Counted from the first letter of the stretch, positions 1 through 9,059 are shown. The stretch is DNA of 64,000 nt from Micromonospora radicis (GCF_003583405.1 NZ_QXEC01000016.1:62001-126000), one strand, 5' to 3'. Notes: a model not told the origin generated them from the letters alone. Numbers and translations are program-made.

Positions 1-538
1 CGCCGGAGGTGGCGTCGACCAGCAGCAGCGAGCCCGCGTCGGCCCCGGCCACCCGGCTGATCGGCACCGCCACACCGGTCGAGGTCTCGTTCTGCGGGGT
101 GGCGTAGACGTCGACGCCGGCCTCCGCGGCCAGGGTCGGCGCGCTGCCCGCGTCCGACTTGCGGATCGTCGGCTCGCCGAGGAACGGCGCGTCCTTCACG
201 GACTTGGCGAACTTGGCGCCGAACTCGCCGAAGCTGGCGAACTGGGCCCGGTCGCGGATCAGGCCGAACGTGGCGACCTCCCAGAACGCGGTGGTGCCGC
301 CGTTCCCGATGATCACCTCGTAGCCCTCGGGCAGTGAGAAGAACTCCGCGATGCCGGAGCGCAGCCGGGCCACCTGGTCGCGGACGGTCTTCTGCCGGTG
401 CGAGGTGCCCAGGTAGCTGGTCGCCATCTCGGCGAGCGCGGAGACCGCCGCCGGACGGACCTTGGACGGCCCGCAGCCGAACCGGCCGTCAGCGGGCTTG
501 ATCTCGTCGGGAATCCGGATGGTCGGTGCGTCAGCCAC
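1..538 (-). CDS. serC: Phosphoserine aminotransferase, 3' end outside window
   Basis: PLP-dependent enzyme that makes 3-phosphoserine from 3-phosphohydroxypyruvate in serine synthesis (cytoplasm). The visible N-terminal 179 residues read ADAPTIRIPDEIKPADGRFG, then GCGPSKVR and GTSHRQKTVRDQV, characteristic of the actinobacterial SerC branch, and GNGGTTAFWEV of the cofactor-binding region. The PLP lysine lies beyond the window edge. The GTG start at 538 is preceded by GGAAGG about 9 bases upstream. The gene is partial only because the window ends. Its upstream 300 bases separate it from the citrate synthase terminator. Confidence 0.93.
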   Translation of the reverse strand, partial: MADAPTIRIPDEIKPADGRFGCGPSKVRPAAVSALAEMATSYLGTSHRQKTVRDQVARLRSGIAEFFSLPEGYEVIIGNGGTTAFWEVATFGLIRDRAQFASFGEFGAKFAKSVKDAPFLGEPTIRKSDAGSAPTLAAEAGVDVYATPQNETSTGVAVPISRVAGADAGSLLLVDATSG

Positions 539-839
539 GGTGTTCTAGATCCTTCCGCGTGGGTCGAGGCCCGGGTGAGCAGAGGGGGCCGGACCGACGG
601 CGCGTGCGGGCGCACGTACCGCCGGGGTCGAAGCCCTTCCGGCGGCGCTGCCGGCCTTCATCCTCGCACCCGTCGACGTCCCGCCGGGCGCTGGTACCAG
701 CCCCAGCGGTGAGTCGTCCGCCACAGCCCGTGGCGTCGCACACACCGCCCCCGTCCGGGCGGCGGCGCCCCGCGCTCCGGGCGCCGAGAAAGAGGCCCCG
801 CCCTACCGGAGACGGTAGCGCGGGGCCCTTCGGCACATC
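539..839. other. Intergenic region upstream of serC
   Basis: About 300 bases without a convincing gene; all reading frames here look like shadows with no ribosome binding site. It holds the ribosome binding site and presumably the promoter of serC, and the terminator of the citrate synthase gene near 794-827. Nothing else recognisable is seen. Confidence 0.6.
794..827 (-). terminator. Terminator of the citrate synthase gene
   Basis: Inverted repeat GGCCCCGCCCTACCG / CGGTAGCGCGGGGCC: 15-bp arms with one mismatch and a 4-base GAGA loop. On the minus strand it lies just after the citrate synthase stop and is followed by a short T-rich run (CTCTTTCTC). Confidence 0.75.
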
Positions 840-1946
840 TCAGACGTCGTGCGGTACGGCGTCCCAGCCGTCGACCTCGTGCGGCTTGCGCGGGCTCGGG
901 CCGACGTAGCGGGCGGAGGGCCGCACGAGGCGCTGGAGCTTCTTCTGCTCCAGGATGTGCGCACTCCAACCACCCATCCGGGCACAGGTGAACATGGAGG
1001 TGAACATGTGCGCCGGCACCTCGGCGAAGTCGAGCACGACGGCGGACCAGAACTCCACGTTGGTGGCCAGCACCCGGTCCGGTCGGCGGGCCTGCAGCTC
1101 GGTCAGCGCGGCCTTCTCCAGCGCCTCGGCGACCTCGAACCGGGGGGCGCCCAGCTCCTTGGCGGTACGGCGGAGCACCCGGGCGCGCGGGTCTTCGGCC
1201 CGGTACACCCGGTGGCCGAAGCCCATCAGCCGCTCGCCTCGGTCGAGTACACCCTTGACGTAACCCTCGGCGTCGCCGCTGCGCTCGACGGACTCCAGCA
1301 TGCTGAGCACCCGCGACGGCGCACCGCCGTGCAGCGGGCCGGAGAGGGCGCCGATGCCGGAGGAGATGCAGGCGGCGGCGTCCGCGCCGGTGGAGGCGAC
1401 GATCCGGGCGGTGAAGGTGGAGGCGTTCAGGCCGTGCTCGGCGGCCGAGATGAAGTACGCGTCGACGGCCTTGACGTGCCGGGGGTCGGGCTCACCACGC
1501 CACCGCTTCATGAAGCGCTCGACCACCGTCGAGGCCTTGTCGATCTCCTTCTGCGGCACCGCCGGCAGGCCGAGACCACGGGCGGACTGGGCGACGAAGG
1601 ACAGCGCGGTGACCGACACCCGGGCCAGATCCTCCCGGGCCTGCTCGTCGGAGATGTCCAGCAGTTGATGCAGGCCCCAGTACGGGGCCAGCATCGCGAC
1701 GGCGGACTGCACGTCCACCCGGATGTCACCGGAGTGCACGGGCACCGGGAACGGCTCGGCCGGCGGCAGGCCGGGGCCGAAGCGGCCGTCGACCAGCAGG
1801 GCCCAGACGTTGCCGAAGGAGACCTGGCCGATCAGATCCTCGATGTCGACCCCGCGGTAGCGCAGCGCGCCGCCCTCGCGGTCCGGCTCGGCGATCTGGG
1901 TTTCGAACGCTACGACGCCCTCAAGTCCGGGTTTGAAATCGGCCAT
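840..1946 (-). CDS. citA: Citrate synthase, CitA/citrate synthase 2 type
   Basis: Condenses acetyl-CoA and oxaloacetate to citrate, the entry step of the TCA cycle. The 368-residue product is typical of the short actinobacterial citrate synthase 2. Active-site histidines are visible at H206 (GPLHGGAP) and H245 (GFGHRVYR). The position of the usual catalytic aspartate (NVDF motif in GltA) reads NVEFWS here, with E298. The start at 1946 is chosen because MADFKPGLEG begins there with GGAG about 8 bases upstream; the open frame extends much further upstream but that part has no family similarity. It is divergent from pdxH. Confidence 0.92.
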   Translation of the reverse strand: MADFKPGLEGVVAFETQIAEPDREGGALRYRGVDIEDLIGQVSFGNVWALLVDGRFGPGLPPAEPFPVPVHSGDIRVDVQSAVAMLAPYWGLHQLLDISDEQAREDLARVSVTALSFVAQSARGLGLPAVPQKEIDKASTVVERFMKRWRGEPDPRHVKAVDAYFISAAEHGLNASTFTARIVASTGADAAACISSGIGALSGPLHGGAPSRVLSMLESVERSGDAEGYVKGVLDRGERLMGFGHRVYRAEDPRARVLRRTAKELGAPRFEVAEALEKAALTELQARRPDRVLATNVEFWSAVVLDFAEVPAHMFTSMFTCARMGGWSAHILEQKKLQRLVRPSARYVGPSPRKPHEVDGWDAVPHDV

Positions 1947-2196
1947 CTCACTACTCCTGGTGTGTGGTCGGTGCGCCCGCCCGGGCTCGGTGTCCCGGCC
2001 CCGGCCGGGTGAGCGCCCTCGGCGACCCTCTCCGGATGTGTTCGTGACATCTTGCCTGCTGGTAACCGGGTGCGCGACCCGCTGTCGATGTGCTGCACAC
2101 GACATCCCCGGACGCACCGGTCGGTGTCCGGTCGGCCAGACTGGTCCGTACAGGCAGGTCGGGCGGGGATCGGCCCGACGGACAGGGGAGGGGTAC

Positions 2197-2850
2197 GTGA
2201 CGGGGGACACACCGCCGCCGGCCGGGATGCGCCACGAGTACGCCGGTTCCGGGCTGACCGAGGCCGAGCTGGCGGGCGACTGGCACACCCAGTTCGATCG
2301 CTGGTTCGGCGAGGCGGTGGCCGCCGGGCTGCCCGAGCCGAACGCGATGGTGGTCGGCACCGCCGACGCCGCCGGTCGGCCGAGCGCCCGGACGGTGCTG
2401 CTCAAGGGGTACGACCCGGACGGCTTCGTCTTCTTCACCAACTACCACTCCCGCAAGGGCACCGAGGCGGCCGTCAACCCGTACGCCAGCCTGGTCTTCC
2501 CCTGGTTCCCGATGCACCGGCAGGTGATCGTCACCGGGGCGGTGCAGCGGGTCGACCGGGCCGAGACCGAGGCGTACTTCGCCAGCCGGCCGCGCGGCTC
2601 CCAGCTGGGCGCGTGGGCCAGCACCCAGTCGACGGTGCTGCCGGACCGGGCCGCGCTGGACGACTCCTACCGGGCGGCGGCCCAGCGGTTCGCCGAGGTG
2701 GGACAGATCCCCGCCCCACCGGGCTGGGGTGGGCTGCGGGTGTGCCCCGACGCGGTGGAGTTCTGGCAGGGCCGGACCAGCCGGCTGCACGACCGGCTGC
2801 GGTTCCGCCGCACCGAGACCGGCTGGATCGTGCAGCGGCTGGCGCCGTGA
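2197..2850 (+). CDS. pdxH: Pyridoxamine/pyridoxine 5'-phosphate oxidase
   Basis: FMN enzyme that oxidises pyridoxamine or pyridoxine phosphate to pyridoxal 5'-phosphate, the last step of vitamin B6 synthesis and salvage. The 217 residues show the FMN-binding segments RPSARTVLLKG and FFTNYHSRKG, the RGSQLGAWAS motif near residues 133-142 and a C-terminal PNPOx dimerisation segment (EFWQGRTSRLHDR). The GTG start at 2197 follows GGGGAGGGG with good spacing. It overlaps the next gene by GTGA and is therefore probably cotranscribed with it. Confidence 0.95.
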   Translation: MTGDTPPPAGMRHEYAGSGLTEAELAGDWHTQFDRWFGEAVAAGLPEPNAMVVGTADAAGRPSARTVLLKGYDPDGFVFFTNYHSRKGTEAAVNPYASLVFPWFPMHRQVIVTGAVQRVDRAETEAYFASRPRGSQLGAWASTQSTVLPDRAALDDSYRAAAQRFAEVGQIPAPPGWGGLRVCPDAVEFWQGRTSRLHDRLRFRRTETGWIVQRLAP

Positions 2851-4187
2851 CCAGGGAAGCCGACTCCCGGCCGCGCGAGCAGCGCCGCTGGGCGATCGAC
2901 CTGCGTCCGCTGCGCGTGGTGGCGTACCGGCGGCTCTGGATCGGCAACGCCATCGCGATGTTCGGGTTCCAGTTCACCGCCGTCGCCGTACCGGTGGAGA
3001 TGTACGCGCTGACGGGGGACTCGTTCTGGGTGGGGCTGCTCGGCGTGGCGGCGTTCGTGCCGCTGCTGGTCTTCGGGTTGTGGGGCGGCGCGGTGGCCGA
3101 CGCCCTCGACCGGCGACGGGTACTGCTGGGCGGCGCGCTGCTGCTCTGGCTCTCCGTGTTGGGCCTGCTGGCACAGGCCGTGCTGGACATCGGCAGTCCG
3201 GTGCTGCTGTTGAGCCTGGTGGCGTTGAGTTCGGTGTCGTTCGCGATCGCCGGTCCGGCCCGGGCCGCGCTGGTCGGGCGGCTGGTCCCGGCCGAGCTGG
3301 TGCCGGCGGCCACCACGCTGAACTTCACCACCGCGATGGCCACCTCGGTCCTCGGGCCGTTGGCCGCCGGCCTGATCCTCGCCGTGTGGCGCCTCGACGT
3401 GGCGTTGCCCGTCGCGTACGCCGTCGACGCGACGCTGCTGGCCGCGCTGGTCTGGGCGGCGCTGCGGCTGCCCGCGATGCCACCCGACCCGGACCCGGAC
3501 GGCGGGCCCCGGCAGGCCGGGCTGCGCAGCGTCGTCGACGGTTTCCGTTACCTGGCCGGCAGCCCGGTGTTGCTGCTCTCCTTCGGCATCGACCTGATCG
3601 CGATGGTGTTCGCCTTCCCCCGGGCGCTCTTTCCCGAGGTGGCGGCCGAGCGGTTCGGCGGTGGCGCGGCGGTCGGCTGGCTGTACAGCTCGATCGCCAT
3701 CGGCTCACTGCTGGCCGGGTTGGTCTCCGGCTGGATCGGCCGGGTCCGCCGGCAGGGGCTGGTGCTGGTGCTCGCCGTGGTGGGGTGGGGGCTGGCGGTG
3801 GCCCTGGCCGGGCTGGCGCGGCAACTCTGGCTGGTCGTCGCGCTGCTGGTGCTGGCCGGGGCGGCCGACCTGGTCAGCTCGGTGGTACGCCAGTCCATGT
3901 TGATCATCTATGCGCCGGACCGGATGCGGGGCCGGCTCCAGGGCGTCAACACCGTGGTGGTGGCGGGCGGACCCCGCCTGGGTGACCTGCGGGCCGGCAC
4001 GATGGCGGCCGGCTTCGGCAGCGGGGTGGCCTGGGTCGGTGGTGGCCTCGCGGCGGCGGTGCTGGCGGTGCTGCTGGCGGTGGCCTTCCCGGCGTTGACC
4101 CGCTACCGGCCGCCGATCGGGTCGAGTCCCGAGGCCGATCCGGGAGACCGCCGACCGCAGCGCGCGGGCAGCGGGTCCGAGGGCTAG
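2847..4187 (+). CDS. MFS exporter, EntS-like
   Basis: Integral membrane transporter of the major facilitator superfamily, 446 residues, with about 12 hydrophobic helices and the MFS_3/EntS-type layout; the loop after helix 2-3 reads GGAVADALDRRRVLL, the usual DxxxRR signature. Likely an efflux pump; the substrate cannot be told. The start is the GTG that overlaps the pdxH stop (GTGA), so translation is probably coupled. A longer open frame upstream antisense-like to pdxH is not part of the protein. Confidence 0.85.
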   Translation: MTREADSRPREQRRWAIDLRPLRVVAYRRLWIGNAIAMFGFQFTAVAVPVEMYALTGDSFWVGLLGVAAFVPLLVFGLWGGAVADALDRRRVLLGGALLLWLSVLGLLAQAVLDIGSPVLLLSLVALSSVSFAIAGPARAALVGRLVPAELVPAATTLNFTTAMATSVLGPLAAGLILAVWRLDVALPVAYAVDATLLAALVWAALRLPAMPPDPDPDGGPRQAGLRSVVDGFRYLAGSPVLLLSFGIDLIAMVFAFPRALFPEVAAERFGGGAAVGWLYSSIAIGSLLAGLVSGWIGRVRRQGLVLVLAVVGWGLAVALAGLARQLWLVVALLVLAGAADLVSSVVRQSMLIIYAPDRMRGRLQGVNTVVVAGGPRLGDLRAGTMAAGFGSGVAWVGGGLAAAVLAVLLAVAFPALTRYRPPIGSSPEADPGDRRPQRAGSGSEG

Positions 4188-4198
4188 GGTCTGGCGAC

Positions 4199-5128
4199 AT
4201 GGACAGCAGCGAGCCGCGTCCCCTGTCGGGGGCACAGTGGACCATTTCCGCCGCCGGGCACGAGGCGGTCGTCGTCGAGGTGGGCGGCGGGCTGCGCACC
4301 TACCGCCAGGACGGCGTCGACCTCCTCGACGGGTACGCCCCGGACGAGTTGTGCCCCGGTTCGGCCGGTCAGGTGCTCGCGCCCTGGCCCAACCGGATCC
4401 GCGACGGCGCGTACTCCTTCGGCGGACGGTCGCTTCAGCTGCACATCACCGAGCCGGAGCGGAACACCGCGCTGCACGGTCTGGTGAACTGGGCGCGGTG
4501 GCAGCTGCTCGACCAGCGGCCGGACGAGGTCACGATCGGTTTCGACCTGCCGCCGCAGCCGGGGTACCCGTGGCCGTTGCGGCTGCGTACCCGGTGGAGC
4601 GTGAGCGCGGACGGGCTGCGGGGCGAGCACGAGGTCAGCAACATCGGCGTCGAGCCGGCGCCGTTCGGCTTCTCCGTGCACCCGTACCTGCGCCTGCCGG
4701 GCGTGCCGGTGGAGGACGTCGAGTTGCGGGTGCCCGGGCAGACCCGGGTGATGGTGGACGCCCGGCTGTTGCCGGTCGGCGCGTCCCCGGTGGCCGGCAC
4801 CGAGTACGACTACACCGAGCCGCGGCGGATCGGCGGCGCGGTGCTGGACACGGCCTTCGGGCAGGTGATCCGGGACGCCGACGGCGGCTCCGCGGTGACG
4901 CTGCGGGGGCCGGACCCGGCGACGGCGCTGCGGGTCTGGGCCGACGCCCAGTTCGGTTGGTGGCAGGTCTACACCGGCGACACGCTGACCGGCGAGCGGT
5001 TCCGGCGGTCGGTGGCGATCGAGCCGATGACCTGCCCGCCGGACGCGTTCCGCTCCGGTCGGGACGTGCTGACGCTGGCGCCGGGCGAGACCTGGCGCGG
5101 CGGCTGGGGCATCCGACCCGGGGCCTGA
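4199..5128 (+). CDS. Aldose 1-epimerase family protein
   Basis: Predicted mutarotase that interconverts the alpha and beta anomers of an aldose phosphate or free sugar. The 309 residues contain the NRIRDG segment, a GLVNWARW stretch, the catalytic histidine in FSVHPYLRL and the catalytic glutamate in VAIEPMTCPPDAF near the C-terminus. This is the galM-like branch common in actinobacteria and YihR relatives. ATG start at 4199, eleven bases after the MFS gene, so possibly in the same transcript. Confidence 0.88.
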   Translation: MDSSEPRPLSGAQWTISAAGHEAVVVEVGGGLRTYRQDGVDLLDGYAPDELCPGSAGQVLAPWPNRIRDGAYSFGGRSLQLHITEPERNTALHGLVNWARWQLLDQRPDEVTIGFDLPPQPGYPWPLRLRTRWSVSADGLRGEHEVSNIGVEPAPFGFSVHPYLRLPGVPVEDVELRVPGQTRVMVDARLLPVGASPVAGTEYDYTEPRRIGGAVLDTAFGQVIRDADGGSAVTLRGPDPATALRVWADAQFGWWQVYTGDTLTGERFRRSVAIEPMTCPPDAFRSGRDVLTLAPGETWRGGWGIRPGA

Positions 5129-5149
5129 GCGGACGCGGAGGACAGTCAG

Positions 5150-5752
5150 GTGGAGTTCGCGGAGGTCGTACGGCGGCGCCGGATGGTACGCAACTACGAC
5201 CCGGACCGTCCGGTCCCGCCGGAGCTGGTGGAGCGGCTGCTGGAGCACGCGGTACGGGCTCCGTCGGCCGGCTTCTCCCAGGGCTGGGGATTCCTGGTGC
5301 TGGAGGAGCCGGCGGACCGGGAACGCTTCTGGGCGGCCAGCACCCCCGAGGGCGGCGGCGCGGGACGCTGGCTGACCGGGATGCGGCGGGCTCCGCTGAT
5401 CGTGGTGCCGCACGCCAACCGTGCGGTGTACCTGGAACGTTACGCCGAGCCGGACAAGGGCTGGGCGGACCGCTCGACAGATCGCTGGCCGGTGCCGTAC
5501 TGGTATGTCGACACCGGGTTCGCGGCCCTGCTGATGATGTTGACCGCGGTCGACGAGGGGCTCGGGTCGTGCTTCTTCGGCATCCCGGCGCAGCGGCTGG
5601 ACTCCTATCGGGAGGCGTTCGGCGTGCCGGAGGCGTATCACCCGATCGGTGCCATCACCATCGGTTACCGAGCCCCCGACCACCGGTCACCGTCGCTGCG
5701 TCGGGGGCGGCGTCCGGTGGACGAGGTGGTCCGGCGCGGGCGGTGGAGCTGA
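5150..5752 (+). CDS. Nitroreductase family protein
   Basis: FMN-dependent oxidoreductase of the nitroreductase superfamily, 200 residues. Features are the N-terminal RRRRMVRNYDPDRPV FMN-binding segment, RAPSAGFSQGW, and the C-terminal glycine-rich EGLGSCFFGIP followed by IGAITIGYRAPDH. Its substrate is unknown; related proteins reduce nitroaromatics, quinones or flavins. The GTG start at 5150 has AGGACAG upstream. It lies 21 bases downstream of the epimerase gene and may be cotranscribed. Confidence 0.88.
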   Translation: MEFAEVVRRRRMVRNYDPDRPVPPELVERLLEHAVRAPSAGFSQGWGFLVLEEPADRERFWAASTPEGGGAGRWLTGMRRAPLIVVPHANRAVYLERYAEPDKGWADRSTDRWPVPYWYVDTGFAALLMMLTAVDEGLGSCFFGIPAQRLDSYREAFGVPEAYHPIGAITIGYRAPDHRSPSLRRGRRPVDEVVRRGRWS

Positions 5753-5941
5753 CCCGAACCGGTGGTTTCGTCCGGTTGAGAATCGGACGACCGGTGGTGA
5801 AACTGGCATCAGGGAGCAGAACGTGGGGTGCGGGGTGCGGCTACGCTGGCACGAACATCGGTGCCGTGGGTGGCGGCGCCATGCCGCGATCCGTGCCGGA
5901 GTCGCGGTTCGTCCCGGCCAGGGGGAGGGGAGCGTGCCGTC

Positions 5942-6247
5942 GTGATCTTCAGAGCGGTCCGGGACGGGCGTCCCTATCCGGAACACAACCTGACACTCAA
6001 GCAGTGGGCGGAGATTCCACCCCGTCCGCTGCGCCTCGACCAGCTCATCACCACCAAGCGGGAACTGGCGCTGGACAAGCTCCTCGCCGAGGACTCCACC
6101 TTCTACGGCGACCTCTTCCCGCACGTGGTGCAGTGGAACGGTGGCCTCTACCTGGAGGACGGCCTGCACCGCGCGTTGCGCGCCGCGCTGCAACAGCGCA
6201 ACCAGATCCACGCCCGGGTGTTCGTGTTCACCGGCCCGGTCGACTGA
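5942..6247 (+). CDS. Conserved actinobacterial protein of unknown function
   Basis: A 101-residue soluble protein starting VIFRAVRDGRPYPEHNLTL, with RLDQLITTKRELALDKLL and DLYLEDGLHR-like (GGLYLEDGLHRALRAAL) segments. Closely similar short proteins are widespread in actinobacteria; I recognise the family but not a proven function. The GTG at 5942 is chosen as start because GGGGAGGGG lies 11 bases upstream and the conserved sequence begins there; the open frame continues upstream without family-like sequence. There are no membrane segments or cysteines. Confidence 0.75.
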   Translation: MIFRAVRDGRPYPEHNLTLKQWAEIPPRPLRLDQLITTKRELALDKLLAEDSTFYGDLFPHVVQWNGGLYLEDGLHRALRAALQQRNQIHARVFVFTGPVD

Positions 6248-6282
6248 CCACCGCCCGCTGAGGCTTCGTTAAGGTGGTGGGC

Positions 6283-7443
6283 GTGAGCCCGGTGGACCTG
6301 CTCGACCTGGATTCGTCGCTGTCCGAGGAGGAGCGGCAGATCCGCGCCGTCGTGCGCCAGGTGGTCGACGACCGGGTACGCCCGTACGTCGCCGGGTGGT
6401 ACGAGTCGGGTCAGGTGCCGGCGCGGGAACTGGCCCGCGAGTTCGGCAAGCTCGGGCTGCTCGGCATGCACCTGACCGGGTACGGCTGCGCCGGCTCGTC
6501 GGCCGTCGCGTACGGGCTGGCCTGCCTGGAACTGGAGGCCGGTGACTCCGGCGTCCGGTCGCTGGTCTCGGTGCAGGGCTCGCTGGCCATGTACGCCGTG
6601 TGGCGCTACGGCAGCGAAGAACAGAAGCAGCACTGGCTGCCGGCGATGGCCGCCGGCGAGGCGATCGGCTGCTTCGGGCTGACCGAGCCGGACCACGGCT
6701 CCGACCCGGCGTCGATGGCCACCCGGGCCCGCCGTGACGGCGACGACTGGGTGCTCACCGGCAGCAAGATGTGGATCACCAACGCGCCGATCGCCGAGGT
6801 CGGGGTGGTCTGGGCGCGTACCGACGACGGGGTGCGGGGTTTCGTCGTACCGATGGACACGTCCGGGGTGACGGCGCGGGAGATCGGCCGCAAGATGTCC
6901 CTGCGCGCCTCGGTGACCGGGGAGATCGCGCTCGACGACGTCCGGCTGCCGGCCGATGCCCTGCTGCCCGGCGCGATCGGGCTGAAGGCGCCGCTGAGCT
7001 GCCTGACCGAGGCCCGGCACGGCATCGTCTGGGGTGCGCTCGGTGCGGCCCGCGACTGCCTGGAGACCGCCCTGGCGTACGCCACCACCCGCACCCAGTT
7101 CGGCCGGCCGCTGGCTGGTTTCCAGCTCACCCAGGCCAAGCTCGCCGACCTGGCCGTCGAGTGGAACAAGGGCTACCTGCTCGCCGTGCAGCTCGGCCGG
7201 CTGGCCGACGCCGGCCGGCTGCGGCCCGCGCAGGTCAGCGTGGGCAAACTCAACAACGTACGCGAGGCGCTGGCCATCGCCCGGCAGTGCCGCACGATCC
7301 TCGGTGCCAACGGTGTCTCCGGCGACTACCCCGTCATGCGGCACGCCAACAACCTGGAGAGCGTGCTGACCTACGAGGGCACCTCGGAGATCCACCAGTT
7401 GGTGATCGGGCAGCAACTCACCGGGATATCCGCCTTCACCTGA
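6283..7443 (+). CDS. Acyl-CoA dehydrogenase, glutaryl-CoA dehydrogenase-like
   Basis: FAD enzyme that oxidises an acyl-CoA at C2-C3; the closest family is glutaryl-CoA dehydrogenase, which also decarboxylates to crotonyl-CoA in lysine/tryptophan breakdown. The sequence keeps GCFGLTEPDHGSDP (FAD/substrate loop), the GCDH-type run GYGCAGSSAVAYGL, an arginine in SGVRSLVSVQ equivalent to the glutarate-binding arginine, and the catalytic base E365 in YEGTSEIHQ. A GTG start at 6283 has AAGG 8 bases upstream; 6274 is an alternative GTG in frame. It stands alone, so pathway assignment is by family only. Confidence 0.88.
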   Translation: MSPVDLLDLDSSLSEEERQIRAVVRQVVDDRVRPYVAGWYESGQVPARELAREFGKLGLLGMHLTGYGCAGSSAVAYGLACLELEAGDSGVRSLVSVQGSLAMYAVWRYGSEEQKQHWLPAMAAGEAIGCFGLTEPDHGSDPASMATRARRDGDDWVLTGSKMWITNAPIAEVGVVWARTDDGVRGFVVPMDTSGVTAREIGRKMSLRASVTGEIALDDVRLPADALLPGAIGLKAPLSCLTEARHGIVWGALGAARDCLETALAYATTRTQFGRPLAGFQLTQAKLADLAVEWNKGYLLAVQLGRLADAGRLRPAQVSVGKLNNVREALAIARQCRTILGANGVSGDYPVMRHANNLESVLTYEGTSEIHQLVIGQQLTGISAFT

Positions 7444-7548
7444 GTCTTGAACTGGGGAAACTCGCGGTTGTGCGACTCGACGAGCGGCTGTCGTACCGGG
7501 GGCTTACCGTCATCACAGACAACGCGTCTGACGAGGACGGTGAGGGCG

Positions 7549-8289
7549 ATGGCACGCGACGGCGACATCAACGAGCCCACCAGCAGGTTTCCCGACACTG
7601 ACCTGCGCACGGACGACCCCGACCTCACACCGCCACCACCACAGAGCAGCGGCGCGGTGCGGGCCCTGCTCTGGGTGCTGGGCGCCGCGGCGCTGGCCGT
7701 GGTGGTGCTGCTCGGCGTGCAGACCACCGGGCTGCTACCCGAGTTCCGCAACCCGTTCGCCAAGGAGCAGACCGACCGCAGCCAGCCGGCGCTGCTGGAG
7801 TCGATGCAGGACCTCAGCCGCTACGTGGCCGCCGAAGGCAACTTCCAGGTCGTCGTCGACCTGCAGAACGACCGCCGCCACGTGCCCGACTGGCTGCTCA
7901 ACCAGCGCACCCTCTTCGTCGGGGCGGGCAGCGTGGAGGCGTACGTCGACTTCGGCACCCTCACCGAGGGGGCGATCGTGCAGTCCGCCGACGGCAAGTC
8001 CGTCGAGATCAAGCTGCCCGCGCCGCAGCTCGCCGAGACCAACCTCGACCTGGACAAGAGTTACGTCTTCGCGGAGGAGCGTGGCCTGCTCAACCGGATC
8101 GGCGACCTGGTCGACGGTGACCCGAACCGGCAGCAGCAGGTCTACCGGCTCGCCGAGGACCGGATCACTGCCGCCGCCCGGGACAGCGGGCTGACCGCGC
8201 GAGCGGAGGAGAACACCCGCAAGATGCTGGCGGGGCTGCTCGCCTCCCTCGGCTTCGAACAGGTGACCGTCACCTACGTGGCACCCTGA
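7549..8289 (+). CDS. DUF4230 membrane-anchored protein
   Basis: A 246-residue protein: a 35-residue hydrophilic, proline-rich N-terminus, one membrane helix at about residues 36-60 (ALLWVLGAAALAVVVLLGV), then a soluble extracytoplasmic domain with the DUF4230 pattern (LQDLSRYVAAEGNFQVVVDL-type opening, GSVEAYVDFG). The molecular function of DUF4230 is not known. ATG start at 7549 after TGAGGGCG. The gene is followed by a strong hairpin shared with the convergent PspC gene. Confidence 0.85.
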   Translation: MARDGDINEPTSRFPDTDLRTDDPDLTPPPPQSSGAVRALLWVLGAAALAVVVLLGVQTTGLLPEFRNPFAKEQTDRSQPALLESMQDLSRYVAAEGNFQVVVDLQNDRRHVPDWLLNQRTLFVGAGSVEAYVDFGTLTEGAIVQSADGKSVEIKLPAPQLAETNLDLDKSYVFAEERGLLNRIGDLVDGDPNRQQQVYRLAEDRITAAARDSGLTARAEENTRKMLAGLLASLGFEQVTVTYVAP

Positions 8290-8300
8290 TTCCGCCGGTT

Positions 8301-8339
8301 GCCGGCACCGCCCGACCAGCAGGTTCGGGCGGTGCCGGC
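8301..8339. terminator. Bidirectional terminator
   Basis: Perfect inverted repeat with 15-bp arms (GCCGGCACCGCCCGA / TCGGGCGGTGCCGGC) and a 9-base loop, between the convergent DUF4230 and PspC genes. Confidence 0.85.
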
Positions 8340-8384
8340 GACGTACCGCCCGACGGGTCCACCGGGCCGTTCCCGCGGACGTGG

Positions 8385-8591
8385 TCAGCGGCCGGCGACC
8401 AGGTAACGGTCCTCGTTCGGCATGATGATCCACAGCGCCAGGTAGATGATCACCTGAGTGCCGGGCAGCAGCAACGACAGCAGGAACAGCAGTCGGACGA
8501 GCCCCGCCGACATGCCGAAACGCTGGGCCAGGCCGGCGCAGACGCCGGCGAACATGCGCCCCTGTCGGGGCCGGACAAGCTTGCGACTCAT
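8385..8591 (-). CDS. PspC-domain small membrane protein
   Basis: A 68-residue protein, essentially one PspC domain: RMFAGVCAGLAQRFGM followed by one long hydrophobic helix (LLFLLSLLLPGTQVIIYLAL) and the conserved WIIMPNE end. PspC proteins sit in the inner membrane and take part in envelope-stress responses; in actinobacteria short solo versions are common and their role is less clear. ATG at 8591 with GGAGGGGAAG upstream. Confidence 0.9.
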   Translation of the reverse strand: MSRKLVRPRQGRMFAGVCAGLAQRFGMSAGLVRLLFLLSLLLPGTQVIIYLALWIIMPNEDRYLVAGR

Positions 8592-9059
8592 CGTGCTACT
8601 TCCCCTCCGCGGCGACCCGCCGCTACTGCGTCCAACGCTAGGCACCGGACCTGCCCCCGCCCTCGGTCCCGAGAACGATCCGCGTTCCGCCCACCCGTAG
8701 GTACTTACCCGCGCCCCACCCACCCCACCCCCACCCTCGCGCGCCTCTCGCGCGCCCCTCGCGCAGTGCCTGGTTTCGTCGATCACGGAGTTTCGGTCGG
8801 GGCATAAGGGGCGCGTACAGGGGTTGATCGGCGACCACAACTGCAAGATCCGCGAGGTGGAGTGCGGCGGGCCGCGCTGTCTGGTGGATCTTGGTACCTG
8901 GGCCGGGCGGGGCGGGGCGGCGTGGGTGGGGGCGGGGGTAGGCTCGGCGGGTTGGGGCGCCCCTACCTGGGCGTGCCAGGCCAGCCACCACACCAGGGGC
9001 GGCCAGGATCGGATCGACCGCTGACCGGTGACCCCGGTGCAGGGCGAGAAGGTGCAGTC
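8592..9059. other. Intergenic region upstream of sdaA and PspC
   Basis: Divergent spacer of about 470 bases with no believable gene. It carries a C-rich tract (8710-8765), a section reading GATCACGGAGTTTCG and GACCACAACTGCAAGATCCG that has the look of a dispersed intergenic element of Micromonosporaceae, and a G-rich tract (8895-8945). Promoters for both flanking genes must lie here but no clear -35/-10 pair is seen. Confidence 0.45.

Noticed and set aside
840..2441. Open frame of 533 codons containing citrate synthase
   Set aside because: The first 165 codons have no family similarity and run antisense to pdxH; MADFKPGLEG at 1946 with a good ribosome binding site is the true start.
2052..2846. 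Long N-terminal extension of the MFS frame
   Set aside because: It is the shifted reading of pdxH, rich in Arg/Gly; helices start only after the GTG at 2847.
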